From the NCBI GenBank assembly GCA_947492825.1, contig CANLNT010000001.1, forward strand, positions 1,426,001 through 1,490,000: a stretch of 64,000 nucleotides of DNA. The letters are read 5' to 3'. The first letter of the stretch is position 1. Each line of letters starts with the position of its first letter. The notes below the pieces were generated by a model. It saw only the letters and a program-made list of their open reading frames with translations. It was not told the DNA's origin and did not search any database. Origin of the DNA: an uncultured Paracoccaceae bacterium (lineage in GTDB: Bacteria; Pseudomonadota; Alphaproteobacteria; Rhodobacterales; Rhodobacteraceae). A program made the position numbers and the translations under genes. This document shows positions 15,878 through 23,717 of the stretch, in pieces.

Positions 15878-17130
15878 ACACGCACTGTTCCGTCGCCGGT
15901 CACGAGGTATTTGAAACTGGTCAATTGCGTCGCCCCTACCGGGCCGCGCGCGTGCAGTTTGCCCGTCGCAATCCCGATCTCGGCCCCCATGCCAAACTCG
16001 CCCCCGTCAGCAAACTGGGTCGAGGCATTGCGCATCAGGATCGCACTATCGAGGTTGCGGAAAAACGTATCGGCCACGGCATCATCCTCGGCCATGATCG
16101 CGTCGGTGTGGTTTGACCCGTATTGCCGGATATGCGCCACTGCGGCGTCCACCCCGTCGACCACCTTGGCGGCGATGATCATGTCCAGGAATTCGTGGCC
16201 AAAGTCATCCGGGGTTGCGGCAACTGTACCGGCCACCCCAGCCGCGCCTTCTGCGCGCACCTCAACACCGGCATCGATCAGATCGCGGATCAGCACATCG
16301 CCATGCGCATCCCAGAACGCCTGATCAATCAGCAGACATTCCGACGACCCACATATCCCGGTCCGGCGCGTCTTGGCGTTCAGCACAACCGCGCGTGATT
16401 TCTCCAGATCGGCAGAGCCGTCCACGTAGATATGGCAAATTCCTTCAAGGTGGGCAAAGACCGGCACACGGGCTTCCCGCTGGACCAGCCCAACCAGGCC
16501 TTTACCGCCGCGTGGTACGATAACGTCAATAAAATCCGTAGCTTGCAGCATGTCCTTTACAGCGGCCCGGTCGCGTGTCGGGACCAGCTGGATCGCCGCC
16601 TCGGGCAGGTCTGCGGCCTTGAGTCCCGCTACCAGACAAGCATGAATCGCTGTTGAGGAATGAAAACTTTCGGACCCGCCGCGCAAAATGACAGCATTGC
16701 CCGATTTCAGGCACAGCGCGCCCGCATCTGCCGTCACGTTGGGACGGCTTTCGTAGATCACGCCGATCACGCCAATCGGCGTGCGCACGCGTTTGATGTG
16801 CAGGCCCGTGGCTTGGGTCCATTCTTCGGTGACGACCCCGATTGGGTCGTCCTGCCCGGCCACAGCGCGCAGCCCGTCGCAAATGCCCGTAATCCGCGCC
16901 TCGTCCAGCATCAACCGGTCCATCATCGCAGGCGAAAGCCCTTTGTCGCGGCCAAAATCCATGTCCTTGCCATTGGCCGCAATGATATCCGCGCGTGCAG
17001 CCCAGACCGCATCCGCTGCGGCGTTCAGTGCCTTGGACTTTTGCTCTGGTGCTGCGGTGGCCAGCGCGGCAGAGGCCGCCTTGGCCGCCGCACCCATCGT
17101 GTTCATCAACTCAGGGGTCATATCGTTCAT
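15874..17130 (-). CDS. proA: Glutamate-5-semialdehyde dehydrogenase (gamma-glutamyl phosphate reductase)
   Basis: The second step of proline synthesis: NADPH-dependent reduction of glutamyl 5-phosphate to the semialdehyde (418 residues, aldehyde dehydrogenase fold). The catalytic Cys260 is in [11 protein letters not shown], and the [10 protein letters not shown] segment (127-136) is characteristic. It starts within the proB stop codon (4-base overlap), so the two are translationally coupled, which suits a labile phosphate intermediate. Its 3' end overlaps the chpT stop by 4 bases on the opposite strand. Confidence 0.95.
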   Translation of the reverse strand: MNDMTPELMNTMGAAAKAASAALATAAPEQKSKALNAAADAVWAARADIIAANGKDMDFGRDKGLSPAMMDRLMLDEARITGICDGLRAVAGQDDPIGVVTEEWTQATGLHIKRVRTPIGVIGVIYESRPNVTADAGALCLKSGNAVILRGGSESFHSSTAIHACLVAGLKAADLPEAAIQLVPTRDRAAVKDMLQATDFIDVIVPRGGKGLVGLVQREARVPVFAHLEGICHIYVDGSADLEKSRAVVLNAKTRRTGICGSSECLLIDQAFWDAHGDVLIRDLIDAGVEVRAEGAAGVAGTVAATPDDFGHEFLDMIIAAKVVDGVDAAVAHIRQYGSNHTDAIMAEDDAVADTFFRNLDSAILMRNASTQFADGGEFGMGAEIGIATGKLHARGPVGATQLTSFKYLVTGDGTVRV

Positions 17131-18251
17131 TGCCCATTCCTGTCTTGCAGCACCATATCGTCGCGGTGGATCAACGCCGCTCGCCCGGTATAGCCAAGGA
17201 TATCCGTAATGTCAGCGGAGCGTTTGCCAGCGATCTGCGCAGCCTCGTCCCTCGTGTACCGCGTCAGCCCTTGTCCAATCGTTGTATTGTCAGGCCCTAG
17301 GATCGCCACAGCATCGCCCCGCTCAAACGCGCCATCGACCGCCCGAACCCCTGCAGGCAGCAAACTGCGTCCGTCATGCAAAGCGGTAATCGCGCCCGCA
17401 TCCACCGTCACCGATCCGCGCGGCTTCATTGCTGCGATCCAACGTTTGCGTGCCGCCTGCGGTGTGACTTGCGCCGCAAACCACGTTGCATTCGCGCCCT
17501 CTTCAAGCCTTTTCAATGGGTTCAGGGGCGATCCTAAAGTAATTGCCATGGCGCATCCTGCCTCTGTCGCGACACGGGCGGCCATAACTTTCGTCTTCAT
17601 TCCGCCCTTGGACAAGCCTGATCCCGCATCGCCGGCCATCGCCATGATCTGCGGTGTAATCCCCGCCACCATTGGCAAGCGTTCGGCCTGCGCATCCTCA
17701 GCCGGATTCGCGGTATAAAGCCCATCAACATCCGACAAGAGAACAAGCTGATCTGCCGCAACAGTTACGGCCACCTGCGCGGCCAACCGGTCATTGTCGC
17801 CATAGCGGATTTCATCGGTGGCGATCGTGTCGTTTTCATTTACGATGGGTGTCACACCCAATCCCAGCAAGGTTTCCAAGGTCGCCCGACTGTTCAGATA
17901 ACGGCGACGATTTTCAGAATCCTCAAGCGTGACAAGCACTTGCGCGGTGGTGATGCCGTGCGGTTCCAAAGCTTCTTCGTAAGCCCGTGCAAGACGGATC
18001 TGCCCCACGGCCGCCGCCGCCTGTGATTGTTCTAACGCAAGCGCATCGGTCCCCAACCCCAATGCGCTGCGCCCCAGTGCAATGGACCCAGACGATACGA
18101 TGATCACATCTGTACCGCGCGCGCGGATCGCGGCCACGTCAGCTGCCAGCGACTTGAGCCAATCGGCCCGCAAGGCTCCGTTGTCGCGGTCCACCAGCAA
18201 GGCAGACCCGATCTTGACCACAAGGCGCTTTGCGTCGCTCAGGGCTGCCAC
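17127..18251 (-). CDS. proB: Glutamate 5-kinase
   Basis: Phosphorylates glutamate, the committed and proline-inhibited step of proline synthesis (374 residues). The amino acid kinase domain fills about residues 5-260 ([12 protein letters not shown], then VSSGSIALG). A PUA domain occupies about 280-365. That length is standard for the two-domain form. It overlaps obgE by 13 bases upstream and proA by 4 bases downstream. The obgE-proB-proA order is common in Rhodobacteraceae. Confidence 0.95.
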   Translation of the reverse strand: MAALSDAKRLVVKIGSALLVDRDNGALRADWLKSLAADVAAIRARGTDVIIVSSGSIALGRSALGLGTDALALEQSQAAAAVGQIRLARAYEEALEPHGITTAQVLVTLEDSENRRRYLNSRATLETLLGLGVTPIVNENDTIATDEIRYGDNDRLAAQVAVTVAADQLVLLSDVDGLYTANPAEDAQAERLPMVAGITPQIMAMAGDAGSGLSKGGMKTKVMAARVATEAGCAMAITLGSPLNPLKRLEEGANATWFAAQVTPQAARKRWIAAMKPRGSVTVDAGAITALHDGRSLLPAGVRAVDGAFERGDAVAILGPDNTTIGQGLTRYTRDEAAQIAGKRSADITDILGYTGRAALIHRDDMVLQDRNGQ

Positions 18252-19285
18252 GGCGTCTCTTCCTCGACCTCGTTTGCGGCCTGCTTGGCCCTGACCCGCG
18301 TATCATCAATGTGCCCACGCAGCGTGCGCAACACATCAACAGTGCCTTCGGTGGTGGCCCCCGACATCAGCATCACAGGCCCATCTACAACTGCCTGCAT
18401 CTCTTCCAACAGAAACGCGCGTTCTTCGGCATCCAGCGCGTCAATCTTGTTCAGCACCGTCACACGCGGTTTTTCGGCCAAGGCCCCACCGTAGTTTTCC
18501 AACTCTTCGATGATGGTTTTGTAGTCCTGCATCGGATCGCCAGAGGTGCCATCGACCAAGTGCAATAGCACCGCACAACGTTCCACATGGCCCAAAAACA
18601 TGTCGCCCAAGCCGCGCCCCTCGGACGCGCCTTCGATCAAACCAGGGATATCAGCCACGACGAATTCGACGTTATCGACACCAACAACCCCAAGGTTCGG
18701 GACAAGCGTGGTGAACGGGTAGTCGGCGATCTTGGGGCGGGCATTGGAAGTTGCGGCCAAAAAGGTCGACTTGCCCGCATTCGGCATTCCCAACAGGCCC
18801 ACATCCGCAATCAGCTTCAGCCGCAGCCAGATCGTCCGTTCAACACCCTCTTGCCCCGGATTGGCGCGACGGGGTGCCTGATTGGTGGCCGATTTGAAGT
18901 GCAGGTTGCCCCAGCCCCCATTGCCACCTTTCGCCAGCAACACGCGCTGGCCAACCTCGGTAATGTCAGCAATCAAGGTCTCTTCGTCTTCGTCCAGAAC
19001 CTCTGTGCCCACAGGGACGCGCAGCACAATGTCATCACCGGTCTTGCCGGTCATGCCCGATCCCATGCCGTGCTGGCCGGATTTGGCAAAGAAATGCTGC
19101 TGGTAGCGGAAATCAATCAGCGTGTTCAGGCTTTCGACCCCTTCCAGCCAGACAGACCCACCATTGCCGCCGTCACCCCCATTGGGGCCACCGTACTCGA
19201 TAAATTTCTCGCGCCGGAATGAGATACAACCAGCACCCCCACCGCCGGAGCGGATGTAGACTTTGGCAAGGTCGAGGAACTTCAT
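18239..19285 (-). CDS. obgE: GTPase Obg/CgtA
   Basis: An essential-class GTPase that binds the large ribosomal subunit during late assembly and links growth to the stress response (348 residues). The glycine-rich Obg fold covers residues 1-158 (RSGGGGAGC, then [13 protein letters not shown]). The G domain begins with GMPNAGKST (166-174), followed by the switch segment ending TTLVPNLG, then DIPGLIEGA and NKID. It lies downstream of L21, L27 and three GNAT genes and overlaps proB. Placing obgE close to rplU-rpmA is widely conserved. Confidence 0.96.
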   Translation of the reverse strand: MKFLDLAKVYIRSGGGGAGCISFRREKFIEYGGPNGGDGGNGGSVWLEGVESLNTLIDFRYQQHFFAKSGQHGMGSGMTGKTGDDIVLRVPVGTEVLDEDEETLIADITEVGQRVLLAKGGNGGWGNLHFKSATNQAPRRANPGQEGVERTIWLRLKLIADVGLLGMPNAGKSTFLAATSNARPKIADYPFTTLVPNLGVVGVDNVEFVVADIPGLIEGASEGRGLGDMFLGHVERCAVLLHLVDGTSGDPMQDYKTIIEELENYGGALAEKPRVTVLNKIDALDAEERAFLLEEMQAVVDGPVMLMSGATTEGTVDVLRTLRGHIDDTRVRAKQAANEVEEETPWQP

Positions 19286-19315
19286 GGTCTGGGCTTTCGA
19301 TTGGTTAGGTGCCGC

Positions 19316-19819
19316 TTAAGCTAGTTGCTGGCGCTTCTCAAGCGTCTGCCAAGCAGCACGGGTCAAGCGACGCTGATGAACCAGCGTCGGCAGACCACGG
19401 GTGATAGAGCGGATATAGACAGTTTGCCAATGGACAAAACCCAGCCGTTCCAGCACCCGTGCTGAGGCCGGATTATCATGCCAAGTTGAGCCGGTGATGT
19501 GATCCCGGTCGCTGGTGGCAAAGGCTGTGGCAACGGCCTTGCGCGTCGCCCGGCCCATAACGCCTTGGCCCTGATGATCGGGGTGCAGCGCATAGCCCAG
19601 ATCACCACGTGTCACGCCTATGGTGCCGATCAGGCGGTCGTCCCGACAAATCGCCCAGACAAAGCCATCGCCATCGTAAGGTTTGGACCGTTCGCGGATT
19701 TGTACCGGATCGGGCGGCCATTTCCAGCCGCCCAATTGGCGCACAACTTCCCAACGAGAGGCAAGCGCATATAGGTCGTCATAATCCGCAGGTCGGATAG
19801 AGCGATAGGTTTCAGACAT
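19316..19819 (-). CDS. GNAT N-acetyltransferase 1 (RimJ/RimL type)
   Basis: A 167-residue acetyltransferase of the GNAT fold. The acetyl-CoA loop is HQGQGVMGRA, preceded by LGYALHPD, and NPASARVLERLGF is the conserved C-terminal helix-turn. The substrate is unknown; family members acetylate ribosomal protein N-termini, amino acids or drugs. I chose the ATG at 19819 (MSETYRSIRPAD). It overlaps the upstream GNAT gene by 8 bases and sits 30 bases before obgE. It is clearly similar to the next two genes, so the set looks like old tandem duplication. Confidence 0.85.
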   Translation of the reverse strand: MSETYRSIRPADYDDLYALASRWEVVRQLGGWKWPPDPVQIRERSKPYDGDGFVWAICRDDRLIGTIGVTRGDLGYALHPDHQGQGVMGRATRKAVATAFATSDRDHITGSTWHDNPASARVLERLGFVHWQTVYIRSITRGLPTLVHQRRLTRAAWQTLEKRQQLA

Positions 19820-20348
19820 TGCGGGCCTGCCAATCGGCGCGCGCCAACGCAACGCGTTGAATGTCGACCGTTTCTCCTCGCGCGGTGGTCACATCGCGAT
19901 TGATATGCGTGTCCTGAAACCCAAGCTTGCGCAGAACGGCTGCAGAAGGCCCGTTGCCAAGGATATAGCCCGAGGTCAGTTCGTCGTGCTCTTGTGTGAA
20001 ATACCAATCAATGGCAACTGTGGCGACTTCTGTCATGATGCCCTGCCCGTGGTGCGCGGGGTCCAGCCAATAGCCCAGTTCTGAATCAACGCTGATTGCG
20101 CCCAAAAGCCCGTTACCCCCGTCGATCACCCAGACGACATGCTGGGTGTCGGGAATGAAGCTGTTCAGAAACCAGTCAAAGTCGCACGGCTGATAGGGCC
20201 AAGGGACCATCGTCAGCCATCTGGTAACGTCATAGTCGTTCAGGACGCGCACCGCCGCATCGCGGTCACTGGGCGCGTAGGGACGCAGCGTGAAACGCGG
20301 CGTCGTCAGAATGGGCGTCAGAGGCCAGTTTTCAGCATGTAAGTCCAT
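19812..20348 (-). CDS. GNAT N-acetyltransferase 2 (RimJ/RimL type)
   Basis: A 178-residue GNAT protein and the middle member of three in a row. The opening ILTTPRFTLRPYAPSDRDA is typical of the RimJ/RimL group. LGYWLDPAHHGQGIM is the acetyl-CoA loop, and GPSAAVLRKLGF matches the corresponding helix of its neighbours. The substrate is unknown. Its start overlaps the upstream GNAT gene by 31 bases and its end overlaps the downstream one by 8, so translation is probably coupled. Confidence 0.85.
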   Translation of the reverse strand: MDLHAENWPLTPILTTPRFTLRPYAPSDRDAAVRVLNDYDVTRWLTMVPWPYQPCDFDWFLNSFIPDTQHVVWVIDGGNGLLGAISVDSELGYWLDPAHHGQGIMTEVATVAIDWYFTQEHDELTSGYILGNGPSAAVLRKLGFQDTHINRDVTTARGETVDIQRVALARADWQARNV

Positions 20349-20860
20349 GTGGGCACCACCGCATTGCGCGCGATGCTGAAAGCTTCTGCATCGCCAAGGT
20401 AATCAAAGCCGGAATTCGTCAAGACACGGGCAGAGCCCGGATTGTCCTGAAACGCTTCGGCAAAGTATTGCGCAGCACTATGCGGGTTGGCGGTCAGCAG
20501 GGTGCGCACGGCTTCAGTCGCAAATCCGACATTCCAGAACGCAGGCGCGATCCAGTAAAAGACTTCGGATTGCGCACGATCCATCTTGCGCAGGGAAATC
20601 AGGCCCAGAACCTCGGCGTGATCGCTGGCAGAGCCGTCAAGCACCCAGATATCCTCTGACCGGTCGGGCAGTTGCGCCCGCTTGATCATGTTCTCGATTG
20701 TGCCCGGCGGCAGCGGATGCGGGATAGAGGCCGTGGCCCGGGCAAGTTTCTCATCCGAGGCATACATGGTCACAAGACCGGTGTCAGACAAGCGCAGCGG
20801 GCGCAGCACGAAGCGGTCAGCGACATAGCTGGGCTGGTCAGTCACGGTTTCATGCATCAT
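20318..20860 (-). CDS. GNAT N-acetyltransferase 3 (RimJ/RimL type)
   Basis: A 180-residue GNAT protein, first of the three on the minus strand. RFVLRPLRLSDTGLV opens the domain. The acetyl-CoA loop is weaker than in its neighbours (APAFWNVGFATEA, where only one glycine of the usual pair is kept). NPGSARVLTNSGF is the shared C-terminal segment. The start is MMHETV or MHETV, with GGAGGA just upstream. It follows the rpmA terminator, so it may begin a new transcript. The substrate is unknown. Confidence 0.83.
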   Translation of the reverse strand: MMHETVTDQPSYVADRFVLRPLRLSDTGLVTMYASDEKLARATASIPHPLPPGTIENMIKRAQLPDRSEDIWVLDGSASDHAEVLGLISLRKMDRAQSEVFYWIAPAFWNVGFATEAVRTLLTANPHSAAQYFAEAFQDNPGSARVLTNSGFDYLGDAEAFSIARNAVVPTWTYMLKTGL

Positions 20861-20929
20861 GTCATTTCCTCCGAAGGCTTTTGGTGCCGCGTCCTGTTCC
20901 TAGATGGGAACGGGTCACCAAAAAGATAA

Positions 20930-20953
20930 GGGGACCGGTTTGCACCGATCCCC
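20930..20953 (-). terminator. Rho-independent terminator after rpmA
   Basis: On the minus strand a 10-bp stem (one G-U pair) with a GCAA loop ends 29 bases after the rpmA stop and is followed by ATCTTTTT. It should end the rplU-rpmA transcript. A second hairpin-forming stretch (20879-20925) begins within the T-run. Confidence 0.8.
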
Positions 20954-20981
20954 CTTTTGAACGTGTTATCAGGTTTTCGGT

Positions 20982-21251
20982 TTACTCAGCGGCCTCCGCC
21001 ACCGGCAGGACCGAAATAAAGGTGCGGCCTTTCAGGCCTTTGTGGAATTTCACAGCACCTTCGGCAGTTGCAAAGATTGTGTGGTCTTTGCCCATGCCAA
21101 CGCCTGCGCCCGGCCACATCTTGGTGCCGCGCTGACGCATGATGATGTTGCCGGGAATGACAACTTCACCGCCGAATTTCTTGACTCCAAGGCGACGACC
21201 GGCTGAGTCGCGCCCGTTACGGGATGAGCCGCCTGCTTTTTTGTGTGCCAT
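20982..21251 (-). CDS. rpmA: Ribosomal protein bL27
   Basis: A large-subunit protein of 89 residues near the peptidyl transferase centre. It starts [20 protein letters not shown], the invariant L27 N-terminus, and has no cleavable extension. [12 protein letters not shown] and the GKDHTIFA segment follow as expected. It lies 12 bases after rplU, in the usual rplU-rpmA pair, and is followed by a strong terminator. Confidence 0.98.
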   Translation of the reverse strand: MAHKKAGGSSRNGRDSAGRRLGVKKFGGEVVIPGNIIMRQRGTKMWPGAGVGMGKDHTIFATAEGAVKFHKGLKGRTFISVLPVAEAAE

Positions 21252-21263
21252 TGGTCTCTCTCC

Positions 21264-21959
21264 TTACTTCGCCAGTTCTTTGGCCTGAGCGATCCAGCCT
21301 TCACGCTCGATACGGCCTTTGAACGACAGTTTCTCGTCCATAGCAGCAACGTCCGCATCGGTCCATGCTGCGATTTGTGCAAATGTGGTCACACCAGCGG
21401 CGTGCAGCTTCTTCTCAAGCGCGGGGCCAACGCCCGACAACTGCTTAAGATCGTCAGCTGCGGCATCGGCCTTCGGTGCGGCCTTGGCCTTGGGGGCAGC
21501 TTTCGGCTTTTCGGCCTTGGGCTTTTCAGCTTTCGGGGCTTCCGCCTTCTTGGCCGCTTTCTTGGGTGCGGCTTTGGTGGCAACTGCCACAGCGGCAGCC
21601 GACACAGCCATGCCCTTGCCGGACACAGCAGCCTTCACGCCGGATTTGTCAGCACCCTTTTCCAGGATGTCGCCGATCCGCACCAGCGTCAGCTGCTGGC
21701 GGTGGCCTTTCTTGCGCTGCGAGCTGTGCTTACGACGACGCTTGACGAAGTTGATCGTCTTAGGGCCCTTGATCTGGTCGATCACGGTCGCCTGCACGCC
21801 AGCACCTGCCACTGTGGGGGTGCCCACGGTGTCGCCAACCATCAAAATATCGTTGAATTGGATTTGCTCACCCGCTTCAGCGTTGAGCTTTTCGACACGC
21901 AGAACGTCGCCAGAGGCCACTTTGTACTGCTTGCCGCCGGTTTTGAGAACCGCAAACAT
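21264..21959 (-). CDS. rplU: Ribosomal protein bL21 with long C-terminal extension
   Basis: A large-subunit protein of 231 residues, whereas ordinary L21 is about 103. Residues 1-100 are a normal L21 domain (MFAVLKTGGKQYKV, then KRRRKHSSQRKKGHRQ). Residues 105-168 are an Ala/Lys/Pro-rich linker with short AEKPK repeats. Residues 169-231 resemble a helix-hairpin-helix fold (DLKQLSGVGPALEKKLHAAG) seen in DNA-binding proteins and attached to some other Rhodobacteraceae proteins. I chose the ATG at 21959 because it gives the invariant L21 start. The role of the extension is unknown; RNA binding is a guess. Confidence 0.95.
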   Translation of the reverse strand: MFAVLKTGGKQYKVASGDVLRVEKLNAEAGEQIQFNDILMVGDTVGTPTVAGAGVQATVIDQIKGPKTINFVKRRRKHSSQRKKGHRQQLTLVRIGDILEKGADKSGVKAAVSGKGMAVSAAAVAVATKAAPKKAAKKAEAPKAEKPKAEKPKAAPKAKAAPKADAAADDLKQLSGVGPALEKKLHAAGVTTFAQIAAWTDADVAAMDEKLSFKGRIEREGWIAQAKELAK

Positions 21960-22135
21960 ATCGTCTTCCTTTGTCTTTCGCGTCGGTCCGAGGCCGCCCC
22001 TTGGGGCCGTTTGGTGCCTGGCAACTGCGCGCCCGTAGGCGAATATCAGCATAAGCCCGGACAAGGTCCTTGCCCGGATGGCGGCTTATGTGACCGTATC
22101 GCGTTCAAGTCAACCCCGTTCGAAAGGCAATTCAC

Positions 22136-22483
22136 ATGCGCCGCGCGCTTTTGTCACTCACCGTTTTGGCCGCGTGCTCAGGCGACGCCAATCACATCGG
22201 TAATCCCCTTTTGCTGCCCATCACGGGGCTCTCTACGGCGGCAGAGAATGCGACATATAACCAGCGGCGCGGTCAGGTGGAAGTGATCGTAAAATCAAAC
22301 TTCGACCAGATCCTGCAAGATATCCGCAACGGCGGTGGTCCTGTCCTGACCGAGGCGATGGATACCGCGCGCATCCCCGATGCCGACCGCCCTGCCCGCG
22401 TCTTGCAAATGCAGCGCGATCTGGGACTTTATCAGGCCAACCCCGGCGCCTTGGTTGTAGCGCTGATGGTCTACGGCGGCTAA
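22136..22483 (+). CDS. Small predicted lipoprotein of unknown function
   Basis: I recognise no functional family. The protein has 115 residues and starts MRRALLSLTVLAACSG, a short signal with a lipobox-like LAAC (the cysteine at about residue 14). It would be lipid-anchored after cleavage by LspA. The signal is short, so anchoring is likely but not sure. The mature part is mixed alpha/beta and has no cysteines. It is divergent from rplU, and the methyltransferase gene starts 66 bases after its stop. Confidence 0.65.
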   Translation: MRRALLSLTVLAACSGDANHIGNPLLLPITGLSTAAENATYNQRRGQVEVIVKSNFDQILQDIRNGGGPVLTEAMDTARIPDADRPARVLQMQRDLGLYQANPGALVVALMVYGG

Positions 22484-22549
22484 CCCGCGCCTTGCACTCT
22501 GTGGCTGATCTGCGCTGAATGTCGCGGACAGGCTGTGAGGGAACAGATC

Positions 22550-23287
22550 ATGCAAGACGATGGCTTTTTCGATGCAGAGGTTGCTGCCACCTATGACGCC
22601 GTACATGGCGCGCCCTCGGATGCCTCCATCCCGCAGGTTGTCGCGCGTCTGCACGAATTGGCCGCAGGCGGAGCAGCGCTGGAATTTGCCATCGGTACCG
22701 GACGCATTGCCCTGCCCTTGCAGACCTCAGGCACTAAGGTTGCCGGCATTGAACTTTCGCAGGCCATGGTCGCAGAGCTGCGCAAAAAAGAGACCGGCGC
22801 ACCGATGGACATCGCTATCGGGGACATGACCACGACACAGGTCACCGGTGACTTTAATTTGGTCTTTCTGGTGTTCAATACAATCGACAATCTGACAACG
22901 CAGGACGCCCAGATCGCCTGCTTTCAAAATGCCTTTGATCATTTGCAACCGGGCGGTTGCTTTGTCGTCGAAACGCTCGTGCCGCCGATCCAGAAGCTGC
23001 CTGCGGGCCAGACGTTGCTCGCAAATGATTGCACGGATGCCCACTGGGGCATCGACGAATTTGACGTGGTCATGCAAACCTACACGTCGCATCATATCCG
23101 CCCCATTGACGGACAGGACCGCCGCCTGTCGATCCCCTTCCGCTATTGCTGGCCTGCGGAAATGGACGTCATGGCCAAAATGGCCGGTTTTGTGCCAGAG
23201 GTCCGGTGGGCCGATTGGGATATGTCGCCCTTCACCCGTAACAGCACAAGCCACGTCTCGGTCTGGCGCAAGCCGGGCGGCCACTGA
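22550..23287 (+). CDS. Class I SAM-dependent methyltransferase
   Basis: A soluble methyltransferase of 245 residues with a Rossmann-type S-adenosylmethionine fold. Motif I is LEFAIGTGRIALPL, preceded by a variable segment. The acidic loop after strand 2 is IELSQAM, and IGDMTT and LVFLVFNTIDNL mark motifs II and III. The substrate is unknown. The start at 22550 (MQDDGFFD) has GAGGGA about 10 bases upstream. The DUF4345 gene begins 43 bases after its stop. Confidence 0.8.
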   Translation: MQDDGFFDAEVAATYDAVHGAPSDASIPQVVARLHELAAGGAALEFAIGTGRIALPLQTSGTKVAGIELSQAMVAELRKKETGAPMDIAIGDMTTTQVTGDFNLVFLVFNTIDNLTTQDAQIACFQNAFDHLQPGGCFVVETLVPPIQKLPAGQTLLANDCTDAHWGIDEFDVVMQTYTSHHIRPIDGQDRRLSIPFRYCWPAEMDVMAKMAGFVPEVRWADWDMSPFTRNSTSHVSVWRKPGGH

Positions 23288-23330
23288 ACCAGCACGCCCG
23301 GCCAGACGTACCAACCAAAACGGAGAGGCC

Positions 23331-23675
23331 ATGGACATCCTCAACATCATCTTCGCCCTGCTCAGCATCGGGCTTGGCTGCTTTGGCTGGCTGGCACCGG
23401 CCTATACGATGGGCGCGCTTGACCTGACGCCCGGTAAGACCAGCATGGGCGCCTCCGAAGTACGCGCCAGCGTCGGCGCATTATTCGTGGGACTGGGGGT
23501 CGGCGCGCTGATTATCGGATCAGCAGACGCTTATGCGATACTTGGCTTTGCTTGGGCCGGGGCCGCAATCGGGCGCGGCACCTCGCTGGTCCTTGATGGG
23601 CAAAGCACCAAGAAGTGGATCTATTTTGCAGTCGAGGCGGCAGTGGCCATTGGCGCGTTGTGGGTCAACCTCTGA
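23331..23675 (+). CDS. DUF4345-like membrane protein
   Basis: A 114-residue membrane protein with about four hydrophobic helices (about 3-25, 40-62, 66-85 and 95-112). The pattern FGWLAPAYTMGALDL, then RASVGALFVGLGVGAL, fits the DUF4345 family, whose function is unknown. The ATG at 23331 follows a good ribosome binding site (GGAGAGGCC). It lies 42 bases before the penicillin acylase-type gene. Confidence 0.72.
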   Translation: MDILNIIFALLSIGLGCFGWLAPAYTMGALDLTPGKTSMGASEVRASVGALFVGLGVGALIIGSADAYAILGFAWAGAAIGRGTSLVLDGQSTKKWIYFAVEAAVAIGALWVNL

Positions 23676-23717
23676 ACCGCTAAAAGAGCCTCCAAGTCGT
23701 GTGTAATGGGGGCCGCA

